In this document: in pieces, positions 1-7,537 of the stretch | Numbering within the stretch: position 1 is the stretch's first letter | Layout of the letters: each line of letters starts with the position of its first letter | Assembly: GCA_913773825.1 (NCBI GenBank) | Contig: CAJYHH010000724.1 | Location: forward strand, 1 to 17,886 | Direction: 5' to 3' | Source: Candidatus Sericytochromatia bacterium | Lineage (GTDB): Bacteria; Cyanobacteriota; Sericytochromatia; UBA7694 | Length of the DNA: 17,886 bases | The notes under the pieces: model-generated | Seen by the model: only the letters and a program-made list of their open reading frames with translations | Database searches by the model: none | Told to the model about the DNA's origin: nothing | Made by a program: the position numbers and the translations under genes

Positions 1-695
1 TGAACAGCCTGAGAGCGCTTAAGCGATTTTTTGAGCCATTCGGTGCCTTGCTGCATCGGCGTCAGGGCAAAATCCCCCGGTGAGCGATCTTCGACCACGC
101 GGATATACGGCGGGATCGACTGCTGGTAAAGCTCCCAGACCGCTTCGGTATCAGAAGGCTTACGCTCCCGCAAGCCGGGATGCACGGTAACGGTTTTTAA
201 GTCCCGGTATTTACCCAACTGCTTGGCCGACATCTTGTGATAATAAAGGGTCGAAAAGCGCCTGAAGTCGAGTTTTTCATAAAGCTTAATCGCTGGCGCG
301 TTTTCAATATCAACTTCTAAAGTAAAGCGCTGGGCGCCGCGTTCGGAATAATAGGCAAAGACATCATTCAGCAATTGCTGAGCAACGCCTTTGCCGCGAA
401 AATCCGGATGAACAGCGATATTGTCTACATGCCAACGACTTTGGTTGTCGTTACGCGGAGACATCTGCGCCATGCCCGCAATCCGCTCGTCGAGTTCGGC
501 GACATGAACCGTAAAGACGTGCTGGTAGGGATTGGGAAACAAAGAGAGCAGGCGGACGAGCGGATAAACCGATTCGATTTTCTCAATCCGCCTGACAATA
601 TTGACCTCACGCCGCTCGTACTCTTCGGTAAAAGCCAGCTCAAAGATCTGTTTGATTCCGTCAAAGTCCCGCTTGCGGGCTGGACGTGTCTTCAT
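1..695 (-). CDS. GNAT N-acetyltransferase, 3' end cut by window edge
   Basis: This reading frame is open from the ATG at 695 to the left edge (231 codons seen, no stop), so the C-terminus is missing. It shows the acetyl-CoA-binding motif A of the GNAT fold at residues 90-109, with the R-G-K-G-V-A pyrophosphate loop at 100-105, and motif B around 126-143 (ENAPAIKLYEKLDF). After residue 165 a second stretch (LRERKPSDTEAVWELY) resembles the start of another GNAT domain, so the full protein may be a tandem GNAT; that part is inference. Its ATG overlaps the TGA stop of the upstream F420-ligase-like gene by four bases (ATGA), which implies translational coupling and co-transcription. Substrate is unknown. 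The overlapping plus-strand reading frames here are shadows. Confidence 0.85.
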   Translation of the reverse strand, partial: MKTRPARKRDFDGIKQIFELAFTEEYERREVNIVRRIEKIESVYPLVRLLSLFPNPYQHVFTVHVAELDERIAGMAQMSPRNDNQSRWHVDNIAVHPDFRGKGVAQQLLNDVFAYYSERGAQRFTLEVDIENAPAIKLYEKLDFRRFSTLYYHKMSAKQLGKYRDLKTVTVHPGLRERKPSDTEAVWELYQQSIPPYIRVVEDRSPGDFALTPMQQGTEWLKKSLKRSQAV

Positions 696-1894
696 GCGCG
701 GGACTCAGACTCCACAGGCACTGAGGCCGGACGCACAATCACAATCGGAGTCTGCTCAGCGGCATTACCCAAAGGATTGCTCAACAGCGAGGCGATTAGA
801 TTTTTGACATCGACACCTTTGGTGGCAGCCAGAATCGCCGCGCGACGCAGATTGTTAACATCAGCAATCGCCGCTTCAAGGCCCGTACGGGCTTTGACTT
901 CGTTGACCACAGACTGAGAATGCGCTGGGCCCATGACGATGTATTTGTCATAAGGCGGCATGGTGCCAGAGATATCATCGACCAGCTCAGAGGGCATACC
1001 GGCAATCCGATAAAGCCAGCCGGAGCGGCCGACTAATTTCATCGCAGCGCCGACACCAACAGCAGTCAGCATCCGGGGCAGGCCAACTTCGTCAATCGCC
1101 GTCTGCATGCCGTAGCGCGAAGACAGTGAACCCACGCTGGGAATCAGATAACACAGGCGGCTGGCCCAAAAGCCGGGTTTGACGTGTTCATCGGGAATCA
1201 GATAACGGCGCTGGGTAATCGCCACAACTGATTCAGCCATGACCACAATATCACCTTCCTGGGCTACAGGGCTGACATATTTGGCGACCACTTCAGCCAT
1301 ATGATCAGCATCAGTCAGAATATGGGTTTTGATCGGCACCAGCGTCACGTTACCTTCGGTAACAGGCTCAGGCTGAGCACCCACGCTCATGTCAGGAACC
1401 AGAATCACTTCTTCGTGGCGCTGCTGCTTTTCACGGCGGCTATAGGTGCTGTAGTCAAGATTAACGACTACCGCGTGAATGTCTTTGATCTGCTCTAAGT
1501 CCCCTTTGATGCTGACAGACAGTTCAAATTCCAGCGTGGATTGAGGAGAAAGAATGTAAGCCGGCCAGTAGCCGTCTTCACGGGTTTCTTTATGCCAGGG
1601 ACGAACCTGGGCTTCAATTTTGATTTCATCAGGATTGGGCAGGGCTTTTTTGCCCAACACGCGTACAGAAGGCACAACGTCGACAACGGTGGCTTCAAAT
1701 TTGCTGCTGAAGTTGCGAATCGGAATATTCGTGCGATAGATGCGGTGGCCCGGCGCGTAGTTGTGAATGCGCCAGGGATGGCGATGTGCCGGCAGCATCA
1801 TGGTGGGTTTGGATTCGCGGTTGCGATACCAGAGTTCAAACAGGGCTAGTCCGCTGCCAACTCCGATTAGGGTGCCCCAAAGACTTCTTTTCAT
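692..1894 (-). CDS. Membrane-anchored F420-0:gamma-glutamyl ligase-like protein
   Basis: The 400-residue protein begins with an N-terminal hydrophobic helix (about residues 4-22) that probably anchors it to the membrane. The C-terminal half resembles the F420-0:gamma-glutamyl ligase (CofE/FbiB) fold, with a GDIVVMAESVVAITQRR stretch and a later region (GMQTAIDE through VMGP) as I recall it from cyanobacterial homologues. CofE adds glutamate to coenzyme F420, but homologues in bacteria without F420 are common and have no established role, so the ligase activity is inferred only from family likeness. I chose the ATG at 1894 because AGGGAGA lies 7 nt upstream; an in-frame ATG at 1915 has no ribosome binding site. 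It is followed by the GNAT gene with a 4-bp overlap. Confidence 0.75.
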   Translation of the reverse strand: MKRSLWGTLIGVGSGLALFELWYRNRESKPTMMLPAHRHPWRIHNYAPGHRIYRTNIPIRNFSSKFEATVVDVVPSVRVLGKKALPNPDEIKIEAQVRPWHKETREDGYWPAYILSPQSTLEFELSVSIKGDLEQIKDIHAVVVNLDYSTYSRREKQQRHEEVILVPDMSVGAQPEPVTEGNVTLVPIKTHILTDADHMAEVVAKYVSPVAQEGDIVVMAESVVAITQRRYLIPDEHVKPGFWASRLCYLIPSVGSLSSRYGMQTAIDEVGLPRMLTAVGVGAAMKLVGRSGWLYRIAGMPSELVDDISGTMPPYDKYIVMGPAHSQSVVNEVKARTGLEAAIADVNNLRRAAILAATKGVDVKNLIASLLSNPLGNAAEQTPIVIVRPASVPVESESRA

Positions 1895-1901
1895 AAAGGA
1901 T

Positions 1902-1908
1902 TCTCCCT
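1902..1908 (-). promoter_or_regulatory. Shine-Dalgarno that sets the start of the ligase-like gene
   Basis: AGGGAGA on the minus strand lies 7 nt before the ATG at 1894 and falls inside the longer frame starting at 1915. It favours the shorter protein. Confidence 0.7.
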
Positions 1909-1989
1909 TTGCCATCGGTCGCTTTTATGGCGCGACTCTGGAAGGTATTATAGCGCATCCTTCTGACGCGGGGCGTAGGATGGTTTAGA

Positions 1990-2115
1990 GGCCCGCTTTG
2001 CGGGCCGGTTTAGTCGTCGGGTCAGACCCGACTGTTCAGAGCGCCAAAGCGCTGTTGGGTAAAAAGCTCTCTAAATTTCTTTAACCAACTCTTCTAAACC
2101 GCCCGCTTTGCGGGC
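1990..2115. repeat. Cluster of tight GC-rich palindromes
   Basis: Four short hairpins sit in 126 bp. GGCCCGC-TTT-GCGGGCC is at 1990-2006, GTCGGGT-CAG-ACCCGAC at 2016-2032, AGCGC-CAAA-GCGCT at 2040-2053, and GCCCGC-TTT-GCGGGC at 2101-2115. The first and last are nearly the same sequence. None is followed by a clear T-tract, so they are not ordinary terminators. A related CCCGC-TT-GCGGG lies at 668-679, in the first codons of the GNAT gene. Confidence 0.7.
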
Positions 2116-2280
2116 CCAAACCGCGGCATCAGCCGCCCTAACAGGCACCCAAAGTGCTCCTAAACCGATCTTAACCTATAGCTCATAGCCCAGAGCTGTG
2201 TTAGACTGCCTAAATCCACCAAATTTGCCCACATCTTTATGATGTCGCGCGCACGCAGGTGGAAGTAGCCTTAGCCGGAG

Positions 2281-2289
2281 AGGGGGTGA
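2281..2289 (+). promoter_or_regulatory. Strong ribosome binding site of rpsU
   Basis: AGGGGGTGA is close to the full anti-Shine-Dalgarno complement. It lies 7 nt before the ATG at 2297 and 10 nt before a second ATG at 2300, so either could initiate. Confidence 0.75.
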
Positions 2290-2296
2290 CTGAATT

Positions 2297-2497
2297 ATGA
2301 TGGAAGTTGAAGTTGAAGACGGTAAAGTTGATGCCGCGATTAAGACGCTGAAGAAAAAGCTGAATCGCGCCGGTGTTTTCCGTAAAATCAAGGAAAAACG
2401 TTTCTACGAGCCGCCCAGCGCCAAGAAACAGCGTAAGAAAAAAGAAATCCTGCGCCGTGCCAAGAAAAAGCTCAAGAAACAGCAGCGTAAGTATTAA
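2297..2497 (+). CDS. rpsU: Small ribosomal subunit protein bS21
   Basis: The 66-residue, very basic protein matches bS21. It has an N-terminal acidic/valine-rich strand, the conserved central block (IKTLKKKLNRAGVFRKIKEK followed by RFYEPPSAKK), and a lysine/arginine-rich helical tail (residues 34-66). bS21 sits on the 30S platform near the anti-Shine-Dalgarno sequence and is needed for initiation on structured mRNAs. The length is normal for the family. The initiator could be the ATG at 2297 or the next codon at 2300. The gene has its own strong ribosome binding site and its own terminator (2541-2581), so it is probably monocistronic. Confidence 0.95.
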   Translation: MMEVEVEDGKVDAAIKTLKKKLNRAGVFRKIKEKRFYEPPSAKKQRKKKEILRRAKKKLKKQQRKY

Positions 2498-2540
2498 TTT
2501 AAGCTTTAAATTTTACTTGCTAAGCGATATTTAAGCCATA

Positions 2541-2581
2541 ACCCGCATCGTTCTGTGTTAAACCGGAATGATGCGGGTTTT
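2541..2581 (+). terminator. Intrinsic terminator of rpsU
   Basis: A 13-bp stem (2541-2553 with 2566-2578, one G-T pair) encloses a 12-nt loop and ends in a short T-run (2578-2581). The stem base is GC-rich (ACCCGCATC/GATGCGGGT). It lies 44 nt after the rpsU stop and before the FapA-like gene. Confidence 0.85.
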
Positions 2582-2649
2582 AGCATTAAAGGGCATAATA
2601 GAAACTAACTAGATTAATAAATAGATTAAGCCGAGAGAAACAGATTCGC

Positions 2650-4443
2650 GTGCCAACAGAATCCGAACAAGCCCGTCCGGCAAGCGGCGATGGCTGGGTC
2701 TCGATCCAGAACAATGCTCTACATGTCGAAAATCCTCAGCCTGGTGGCCAAACGGCTGTGATTTGTGCGGATGATTCGGTCGCGGTTTATGTCAACGAAC
2801 GGCCCATTCATGAGCCCACTCAAGTCCTGGCCGAAAGCTCGATTCGGATTCAGCTGCCTTTTCGCACTTATCCTGAATATAGCTGTGACTTTGCGATCTC
2901 AGCAGATCGCTGTGCAGTTGATCTAACGGTTTATGTTCAAAGCCCTGGTTGCTTTTACTCGCTGCCTGACACATCCCCTACTTCCCGGCTTCTGATTCAA
3001 GCTCACACTCGCGAAGCGAGCTTAAGTGAGTTTAAAGACGAAATTTGCGAAGAAATTTTACATGAGCTAAAAGCCAGAAAGATTATTCAGGGCCTGTTAC
3101 CCGCTGCAATGATTCAAGCGATTAAACAGCCCGGCAGCCCCGTGCGGATTGTCGAGACTCAAGCGCCGGTTTCAGCGGTCAATCAGCTGGAGTACAACTT
3201 TCATATTCCAGAGCCTCATCCTGATGCACCCGAAAAATTCAGCCTGAGTTTTCCGACACTCAGGCTTTGCAAAGCAGGTGAGATTATTGTCATGCGCGTG
3301 CGCAGTGATGAGTCTCGATCTGGCATCAGTATCTATGGCGAAGAACTTCTGCCTGTTCCAGCTGCACCAGCCCCGTTAAAAGCGGCAGATCGCACCGTCC
3401 ACATTGACCCTGAAGAAAAACACGCCACAGCGCGCCTGGAAGGTGTGCCTTCGTTTAATGGTCATGAAGTCCGAATCGGCAGTCTCGACAAACGTTCTGG
3501 CCTGCTTGAAGGTGGCCCTGGCACGATGTATGACATCAAAGGCAGCTTATTACTCGACGGTAGCGTCACCCAACAAGCCCAGATCTGGGTCAGCCAGCAT
3601 TTAGAAATTTCTGGTGATGTCAGTCATGCTCATCTCGAAGCGCAGGAGCATGCGATTATTCATGGCAACGTGATTCGCTCTCAGATTACAGCTGGTGGGG
3701 ATGCTGCGGCCCGCATGCGCCTGCGTGACCCCGTCGAAAAGCTCTATGCCCAGATGAGCAAAATTCATCACTACTTCAAAGAAGTCAAAGCGGCTCTACC
3801 AAAGGGCCGACAGCTTGACGATAAACAATTATTTTTGCGCGTGATTAAAACCCAGTTTCCCCATTTTATAGAAGATGTGGATAAAACCTGGAAACTCAAT
3901 CAGTCCCTGCGTCAATTACACCCCCGCCGCACCATGGCCTTAAAAGTGGTGCTGGCTAATCTACTCAATCTTCAGGATCGAGTCATGGACGAACGCAGCT
4001 ATCTCGACTGGCTGGACTCCATCAAAACCCTGCTTGAAGACCTGCTACAGCACAACCCGCTGCGAACGCACATCTATGTCAGCTATTTACAGGGCTCCCA
4101 TCTTGTTTCACGCGGCAATATTTATGTACTGGGCGAAGGCTGTTATAACTCAGAGCTCCAGGCCGGTGGCGACATTCTTTTTTGCGGGAGTCCGGGCTAT
4201 TGCCGCGAAGGCAGTTTAAAAGCAGATGGCCAGATTGTCATCAACGAGCTCGGCAGCCCCAACGGCAGTCGTTTACAGGTCCAGCTTGAAACCACCAGTC
4301 GTTTACGCGCAAAAAAAATTCATCCTGGCGTTGAGATTCAGTTTGGTAAACATCTGCGCCAACATCTGCTGGAAGCCAAAACCGATGTCGAAGTCAGCGT
4401 TCGCAACGGCCAGATTTATTTTCGCGATCTGAGCCAGAGTTAA
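2650..4443 (+). CDS. FapA-like (DUF342) polymer-forming protein
   Basis: The 597-residue protein has the DUF342/FapA plan. An N-terminal region (about 1-205) is followed by the family's junction motif (SGISIYGEELLPVPAAPAP near 224-242, then LEGVPSF), a right-handed beta-helix built of short G-rich turns (about 270-355), a charged coiled-coil insertion (about 360-480), and further beta-helix to the end with repeated AGGDI/ADGQI-type strands. In Vibrio, FapA has been linked to phosphotransferase-dependent signalling; elsewhere these proteins are thought to be cytoplasmic or surface-organising scaffolds, and the role here is unknown. The start is a GTG at 2650 with only a weak GAGAG upstream. 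The next in-frame starts fall well inside the protein. It is preceded by the rpsU terminator, so it needs its own promoter. Confidence 0.85.
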   Translation: MPTESEQARPASGDGWVSIQNNALHVENPQPGGQTAVICADDSVAVYVNERPIHEPTQVLAESSIRIQLPFRTYPEYSCDFAISADRCAVDLTVYVQSPGCFYSLPDTSPTSRLLIQAHTREASLSEFKDEICEEILHELKARKIIQGLLPAAMIQAIKQPGSPVRIVETQAPVSAVNQLEYNFHIPEPHPDAPEKFSLSFPTLRLCKAGEIIVMRVRSDESRSGISIYGEELLPVPAAPAPLKAADRTVHIDPEEKHATARLEGVPSFNGHEVRIGSLDKRSGLLEGGPGTMYDIKGSLLLDGSVTQQAQIWVSQHLEISGDVSHAHLEAQEHAIIHGNVIRSQITAGGDAAARMRLRDPVEKLYAQMSKIHHYFKEVKAALPKGRQLDDKQLFLRVIKTQFPHFIEDVDKTWKLNQSLRQLHPRRTMALKVVLANLLNLQDRVMDERSYLDWLDSIKTLLEDLLQHNPLRTHIYVSYLQGSHLVSRGNIYVLGEGCYNSELQAGGDILFCGSPGYCREGSLKADGQIVINELGSPNGSRLQVQLETTSRLRAKKIHPGVEIQFGKHLRQHLLEAKTDVEVSVRNGQIYFRDLSQS

Positions 4444-4523
4444 ATCCCCAACAGCCATAGAGCTTGACGCCATTAGCCTGAGCGCTAAAATCAAAGTAGG
4501 GCTTTGTTAGAAAATGAACTGCT

Positions 4524-4527
4524 GAGG
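4524..4527 (+). promoter_or_regulatory. Ribosome binding site that sets the start at 4536
   Basis: GAGG lies 8 nt before the ATG at 4536 but only 2 nt before the in-frame ATG at 4530, so the later ATG is the better start. Confidence 0.6.
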
Positions 4528-4535
4528 AAATGATC

Positions 4536-4910
4536 ATGACGACAATCAAGCGCTTTACGCGGATTTCCGTTGAGCCTTACCAACCGGCTCAACCCCGCCA
4601 GACGTCAAATCAGCTACAGGGCCCTACAAACCCAGCATCTTTATCAAACTCACAGCTTGCTCCCCAAGATCAAAGCAAGCTAAAAAAAGTCCATTACTTT
4701 CAGGCCGATCAGGCACCCCAACTTGTCTTCAATCAGCTCAACAGATCAACTGAAGAAGCGACACAAATCAATCCTACAGCTTTAAATCGTGAGCGGCTTC
4801 TCAAAGCGATTGATGAGGCTCCCGAGACTCTTTCAGCTGAACAATCTGAAAAACTTATCCATCAAGCTTCATCCATTATTCAGAACATCCGCTCAAATTA
4901 TCCTGCCTAG
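4536..4910 (+). CDS. Small unknown protein with disordered N-terminus
   Basis: I do not recognise this 124-residue protein. Residues 12-50 are rich in P, Q, N and S and look disordered. The C-terminal part (about 76-121, LNRERLLKAIDEAPETLSAE onward) is predicted by eye to be two amphipathic helices. That arrangement is loosely like the anti-sigma factor FlgM, but no diagnostic residues are present and no flagellar genes are nearby, so I do not claim it. There is no signal peptide or membrane segment. The reading frame is supported by a well-placed GAGG before 4536. It may share a transcript with the FapA-like gene 92 bp upstream. Confidence 0.65.
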   Translation: MTTIKRFTRISVEPYQPAQPRQTSNQLQGPTNPASLSNSQLAPQDQSKLKKVHYFQADQAPQLVFNQLNRSTEEATQINPTALNRERLLKAIDEAPETLSAEQSEKLIHQASSIIQNIRSNYPA

Positions 4911-5019
4911 GTGTGTTGCGCCAACAAGCAAGTCTAATGATTGATAGCAAATAAAAACTAAAACTCTCTGATAGTCATAGTGATTATGTTCTCGAATCTA
5001 ACGAAACGAAAAGCCTAAA

Positions 5020-5730
5020 ATGTTTAAAGTCCTCAATCGCGGATTGATACTATATATGGTCTTTACGGTATTGTTTTTATTGATAAACTTTCACTGCACA
5101 GCTCAGCACAACACCCAACTTTATCAAGAGTCCCTGGCAACTAATTTAAAAGCTTCAGAATTAAACATCATGCTTCAAAAATATCCTGACCGAGCAAATT
5201 CTAAGACATGCAGTGGCCAAAGCGCGTTAAACATTGTCATTCGCTCCAGACGTGAAGATTCTGAAATCAAATCTCTGGTTCAGACATTACTCGCACACGG
5301 TGCCGAACCTAATAGCCGAATTGAGGGGAATTTTATGTGTTATGAGAATGAAAATTACGACAGCATGTCTGGTTATGGCTACACCCCTTTACAAGATGCC
5401 ACTTCAAGAGGACTGAGTGAGACAGCAGGACTACTACTCAAACATGGTGCCAGTCTTGATAAATCATGGGATGCCTCTCCCATCGATTTGATCCAATGTA
5501 AACACACTCAAAGCGTCTTTCAAGCGCTGATAAAAAATGCCACGCCTTCTCAACAAAAAGACCTTCAAGCCATGCTATTGAAGAAGACCGAAGACTGTAC
5601 AGCAGAAGCCTTGATGACCACACTGCTAACCTTAAAGAGTATCTTATTTCCAGATATATCTGAACGCACAACTCTATTGAAGAAGCTCATCGAGGAAATA
5701 GAAGTCCTGGTGACTCCGCGAGAATATTAA
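5020..5730 (+). CDS. Secreted or membrane-tethered ankyrin-repeat protein
   Basis: The 236-residue protein starts with a basic N-terminus and a long hydrophobic stretch (about residues 8-24), a signal peptide or signal anchor with possible cleavage near CTA-Q. Two ankyrin repeats are clear: one around 67-99 (GQSALNIVIRSRREDSEIKS, then LLAHGAEPNSR) and one around 119-150 (GYTPLQDATSRG, then LLLKHGASLD). A weaker helical pair follows and the C-terminus is helical with no known motif. Ankyrin repeats bind proteins, so it probably acts by binding in the periplasm or outside the cell. The base composition looks more AT-rich than the flanking genes, and only a weak ribosome binding site precedes the ATG, which may point to acquisition by transfer. 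The partner is unknown. Confidence 0.8.
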   Translation: MFKVLNRGLILYMVFTVLFLLINFHCTAQHNTQLYQESLATNLKASELNIMLQKYPDRANSKTCSGQSALNIVIRSRREDSEIKSLVQTLLAHGAEPNSRIEGNFMCYENENYDSMSGYGYTPLQDATSRGLSETAGLLLKHGASLDKSWDASPIDLIQCKHTQSVFQALIKNATPSQQKDLQAMLLKKTEDCTAEALMTTLLTLKSILFPDISERTTLLKKLIEEIEVLVTPREY

Positions 5731-5798
5731 TCGCCATCACCTGCTTTGGGTCGTATAAAATTTGACCAGCCAGTCTTTGCTTACGAGGTGAATTTATC

Positions 5799-6572
5799 AT
5801 GAGCTCTGCTCGCCGCAAAGCCATCAAACAACTCCGCAAAGACCCGCTCAAAAACGCCGGAGCAGGCTTTGACTTAAAAGAACTTTTAGCTCTGACAGCT
5901 TTGCTGACTTATAGCTGTGCTCTGCTGGTGTTTCGCATGAAATACACCCAGACCGTTCACTATTCATTTTTATTCTGGAATCTCTTTTTAGCTGAAATTC
6001 CACTGCTGGTTTCACTGGTTTACGCAATGACTCGCAAACTGATGCCAGGCCCACTTTGGTTGAGCATCTGCCTGTTTTTCTGGCTGCTATTTTTTCCCAA
6101 CTCACCCTATCTGATTACAGATTTACAGCATCTAAACTTTTATCAAGAATTACCCAAGTGGTTTGATCCCCTGTTGTTTGTCTCAGCCGCTCTGGCCGGA
6201 CTCTGGACAGCCTTTTTTACCTTGCGTCTGTTTGAGCGTGAAATCCTGATGCGTCTGGGACACTGGCCAGCCCGTTGGTTTGTCGCCATTGTCTGGAGCT
6301 TGACTGGCCTGGGCATTTATCTGGGTCGTGTGGTGCGTTTAAACAGCTGGGATCTGTTTAAACGACCCGCTAAACTGCTTCATGATGTTGCCGCCCCCTT
6401 TCTTGATCCTGGCAGCTTTGTTCAAGCTCTGGGGCTCATGCTACTTTACGGCTCGTTTTTCTGGTTGAGCTATATTTTCTGGCGCAGTCGTCAGCAGCCA
6501 GAACACTTGCCGGATCTTAAAAAACCAAATGTTCAGCATCAAGCAGAATCATTCCCAGATAAAAACCTCTGA
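5799..6572 (+). CDS. DUF1361 integral membrane protein
   Basis: The 257-residue protein has about six hydrophobic segments (roughly 28-46, 55-76, 84-101, 122-142, 157-177, 206-228) and the two conserved DUF1361 blocks: FPNSPYLITDL at 99-109 and LGIYLGRVVRLNSWDL at 171-186. The N-terminus is basic and cytoplasmic by the positive-inside rule. No biochemical function is established for this family. GAGGTG lies 8 nt before the ATG at 5799, so the start is secure. The AAC(6')-like gene begins 20 bp after its stop and is probably on the same transcript. Confidence 0.85.
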   Translation: MSSARRKAIKQLRKDPLKNAGAGFDLKELLALTALLTYSCALLVFRMKYTQTVHYSFLFWNLFLAEIPLLVSLVYAMTRKLMPGPLWLSICLFFWLLFFPNSPYLITDLQHLNFYQELPKWFDPLLFVSAALAGLWTAFFTLRLFEREILMRLGHWPARWFVAIVWSLTGLGIYLGRVVRLNSWDLFKRPAKLLHDVAAPFLDPGSFVQALGLMLLYGSFFWLSYIFWRSRQQPEHLPDLKKPNVQHQAESFPDKNL

Positions 6573-6592
6573 AGTTAAGCGAAGGATTTGAT

Positions 6593-7084
6593 ATGCCTTA
6601 TCAATTTAGAGAACTCACTGCAGCAGACTTCCCGCTGATGCTGCGCTGGCTGCAAACGCCGCATGTCAAAGCCTGGTGGGATGATGGCGACGATACACTC
6701 GAAAAAGTCGCTGAACACTATGGCCCTCTTGATCCAGGCACCGGCAGCTATCTGTTGCTGGATCTCAGCGGTGAAACAGAGCGCCCGATTGGTTATTTTC
6801 AGTACTACACCACTGATGCAGGAGAGCTGGGCATTGACCAGTTTATTGGGGAGCCTGACTGCATCGGCAAAGGAATTGGCCCTCAGGCAATTAAGCTGTT
6901 TGTAGAGCTCTTGCGTCAACAATCCGGCCCTGTTGAGATTATTCTGGACCCCAGCCCAGATAATCACAGCGCCATCCGCTGTTATCAAAAGGCGGGCTTT
7001 GTTCACTACGAGACTCGCCCGGATGAAGATGGCAAACTGGCCTATATGATGCGTCTAACAGCTGAGCCTGAGGGCTTAGATTAG
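6593..7084 (+). CDS. AAC(6')-like GNAT acetyltransferase
   Basis: The 163-residue protein resembles the AAC(6')-Ib branch of the GNAT superfamily along its whole length. It has a WW pair at 28-29 (KAWWDD), GIDQFIG at 80-86, the acetyl-CoA loop GKGIG at 92-96, and the signature DPSPDNHSAIRCYQKAGF at 119-136, followed by a DGKLAYMM strand. AAC(6') enzymes acetylate the 6'-amino group of aminoglycosides. The same domain type also occurs in siderophore hydroxylysine acetylases and in chromosomal enzymes of unknown substrate, so resistance is possible but not shown. AAGGA sits 6-7 nt before the ATG. The last codons (Gly-Leu-Asp-stop) are the first unit of a 12-bp tandem repeat that continues past the stop. 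No integron or transposon sequence is visible around it. Confidence 0.8.
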   Translation: MPYQFRELTAADFPLMLRWLQTPHVKAWWDDGDDTLEKVAEHYGPLDPGTGSYLLLDLSGETERPIGYFQYYTTDAGELGIDQFIGEPDCIGKGIGPQAIKLFVELLRQQSGPVEIILDPSPDNHSAIRCYQKAGFVHYETRPDEDGKLAYMMRLTAEPEGLD

Positions 7085-7114
7085 GGCTTAGATTAGGGCT
7101 TAGATTAGGGCTTA
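7071..7114. repeat. 12-bp tandem repeat across a convergent gene junction
   Basis: AGGGCTTAGATT is repeated perfectly three times (7071-7082, 7083-7094, 7095-7106), followed by 8 bases of a fourth copy. The plus-strand stop codon TAG (7082-7084) lies at the first unit boundary and the minus-strand stop TAA (7114-7112) lies in the partial copy. The end also forms a palindrome GGCTTAAGCC (7109-7118). Confidence 0.95.
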
Positions 7115-7516
7115 AGCCGTTTCCTTGACCCAGGGTAGATTAAGACCGGTTGGCACATCATATTCACAGTGATGACAACAAACATGAACCTCATGATCTT
7201 GCCGCCAGAGTTCAGCGGTTCCTTCACAGCGTGGGCATTCAGCCTGGGTATCGCGCCAGACAAGGGGCCATTTAGGGATAAACATCCCAAAACTGATAAC
7301 ACCCACTAATAAACCCAAAATCCGTCCGCTTAAAACACCAGCAAAGGCCTGACCCAGCCAAAAAGCCGCTATAGTCAGCAAGACTGGCATGAGCACAACA
7401 AAGAATAAGCTGTGAATTTTGGCTTCAACCAGATGGCGACAAGCCTTATGTAGTTTTTCTTTGGGTTGTGCCTGAAGTTTGTTTGGATGATGGTCAGTTT
7501 GTCCAACAATATGCAT
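7112..7516 (-). CDS. Small membrane protein with C-terminal zinc ribbon
   Basis: The 134-residue protein has two hydrophobic helices (about 35-58 and 62-82) followed by a cytoplasmic zinc-ribbon-like module: C94-x2-C97 and, after 16 residues, C114-x2-C117 with adjacent C113, H115 and H116. I recognise no named family. The module suggests metal binding or an interaction with nucleic acid or protein. I chose the ATG at 7516 because AGGGGGG (7523-7529) is 6 nt upstream; the ATG at 7522 directly abuts that run and would have no spacing. Its stop lies inside the 12-bp repeat array that separates it from the convergent AAC(6')-like gene. A perfect 14-bp hairpin lies 22 nt upstream of its start. Confidence 0.7.
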   Translation of the reverse strand: MHIVGQTDHHPNKLQAQPKEKLHKACRHLVEAKIHSLFFVVLMPVLLTIAAFWLGQAFAGVLSGRILGLLVGVISFGMFIPKWPLVWRDTQAECPRCEGTAELWRQDHEVHVCCHHCEYDVPTGLNLPWVKETA

Positions 7517-7537
7517 AGTCATCCCCCCTGACAGCAG

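Larger units (their letters stand above)
1895..2296. other. Gene-free stretch of 402 bp between divergent genes, rich in hairpins
   Basis: No convincing gene is visible here on either strand. It must hold the promoters of the minus-strand ligase-like gene and the plus-strand rpsU gene, but I see no clean -35/-10 pair. It contains a series of tight palindromes between 1990 and 2115, annotated separately, then a near-palindrome GTTGGGTAAA (2055-2064) facing TTTAACCAAC about 17 nt later. Close to rpsU there is a small hairpin ACATC-TTTAT-GATGT in the presumptive leader. Confidence 0.6.

Noticed and set aside
375..917. Plus-strand open frame of 180 codons
   Set aside because: It overlaps, in antisense, two well-supported minus-strand genes (GNAT and the ligase-like protein) and encodes no recognisable domain.
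4536..4910. Anti-sigma factor FlgM
   Set aside because: Only a vague helical resemblance at the C-terminus and no flagellar context.
6593..7084. AAC(6')-like gene as an integron resistance cassette
   Set aside because: No integrase, attC-like site or other cassette lies around it.
7071..7114. TTAGGG words resembling a telomere repeat
   Set aside because: They are part of a 12-bp unit (AGGGCTTAGATT) between two genes in a bacterial chromosome; the period is not 6.
7071..7114. CRISPR array
   Set aside because: The repeats are contiguous with no spacers and no cas genes are present.
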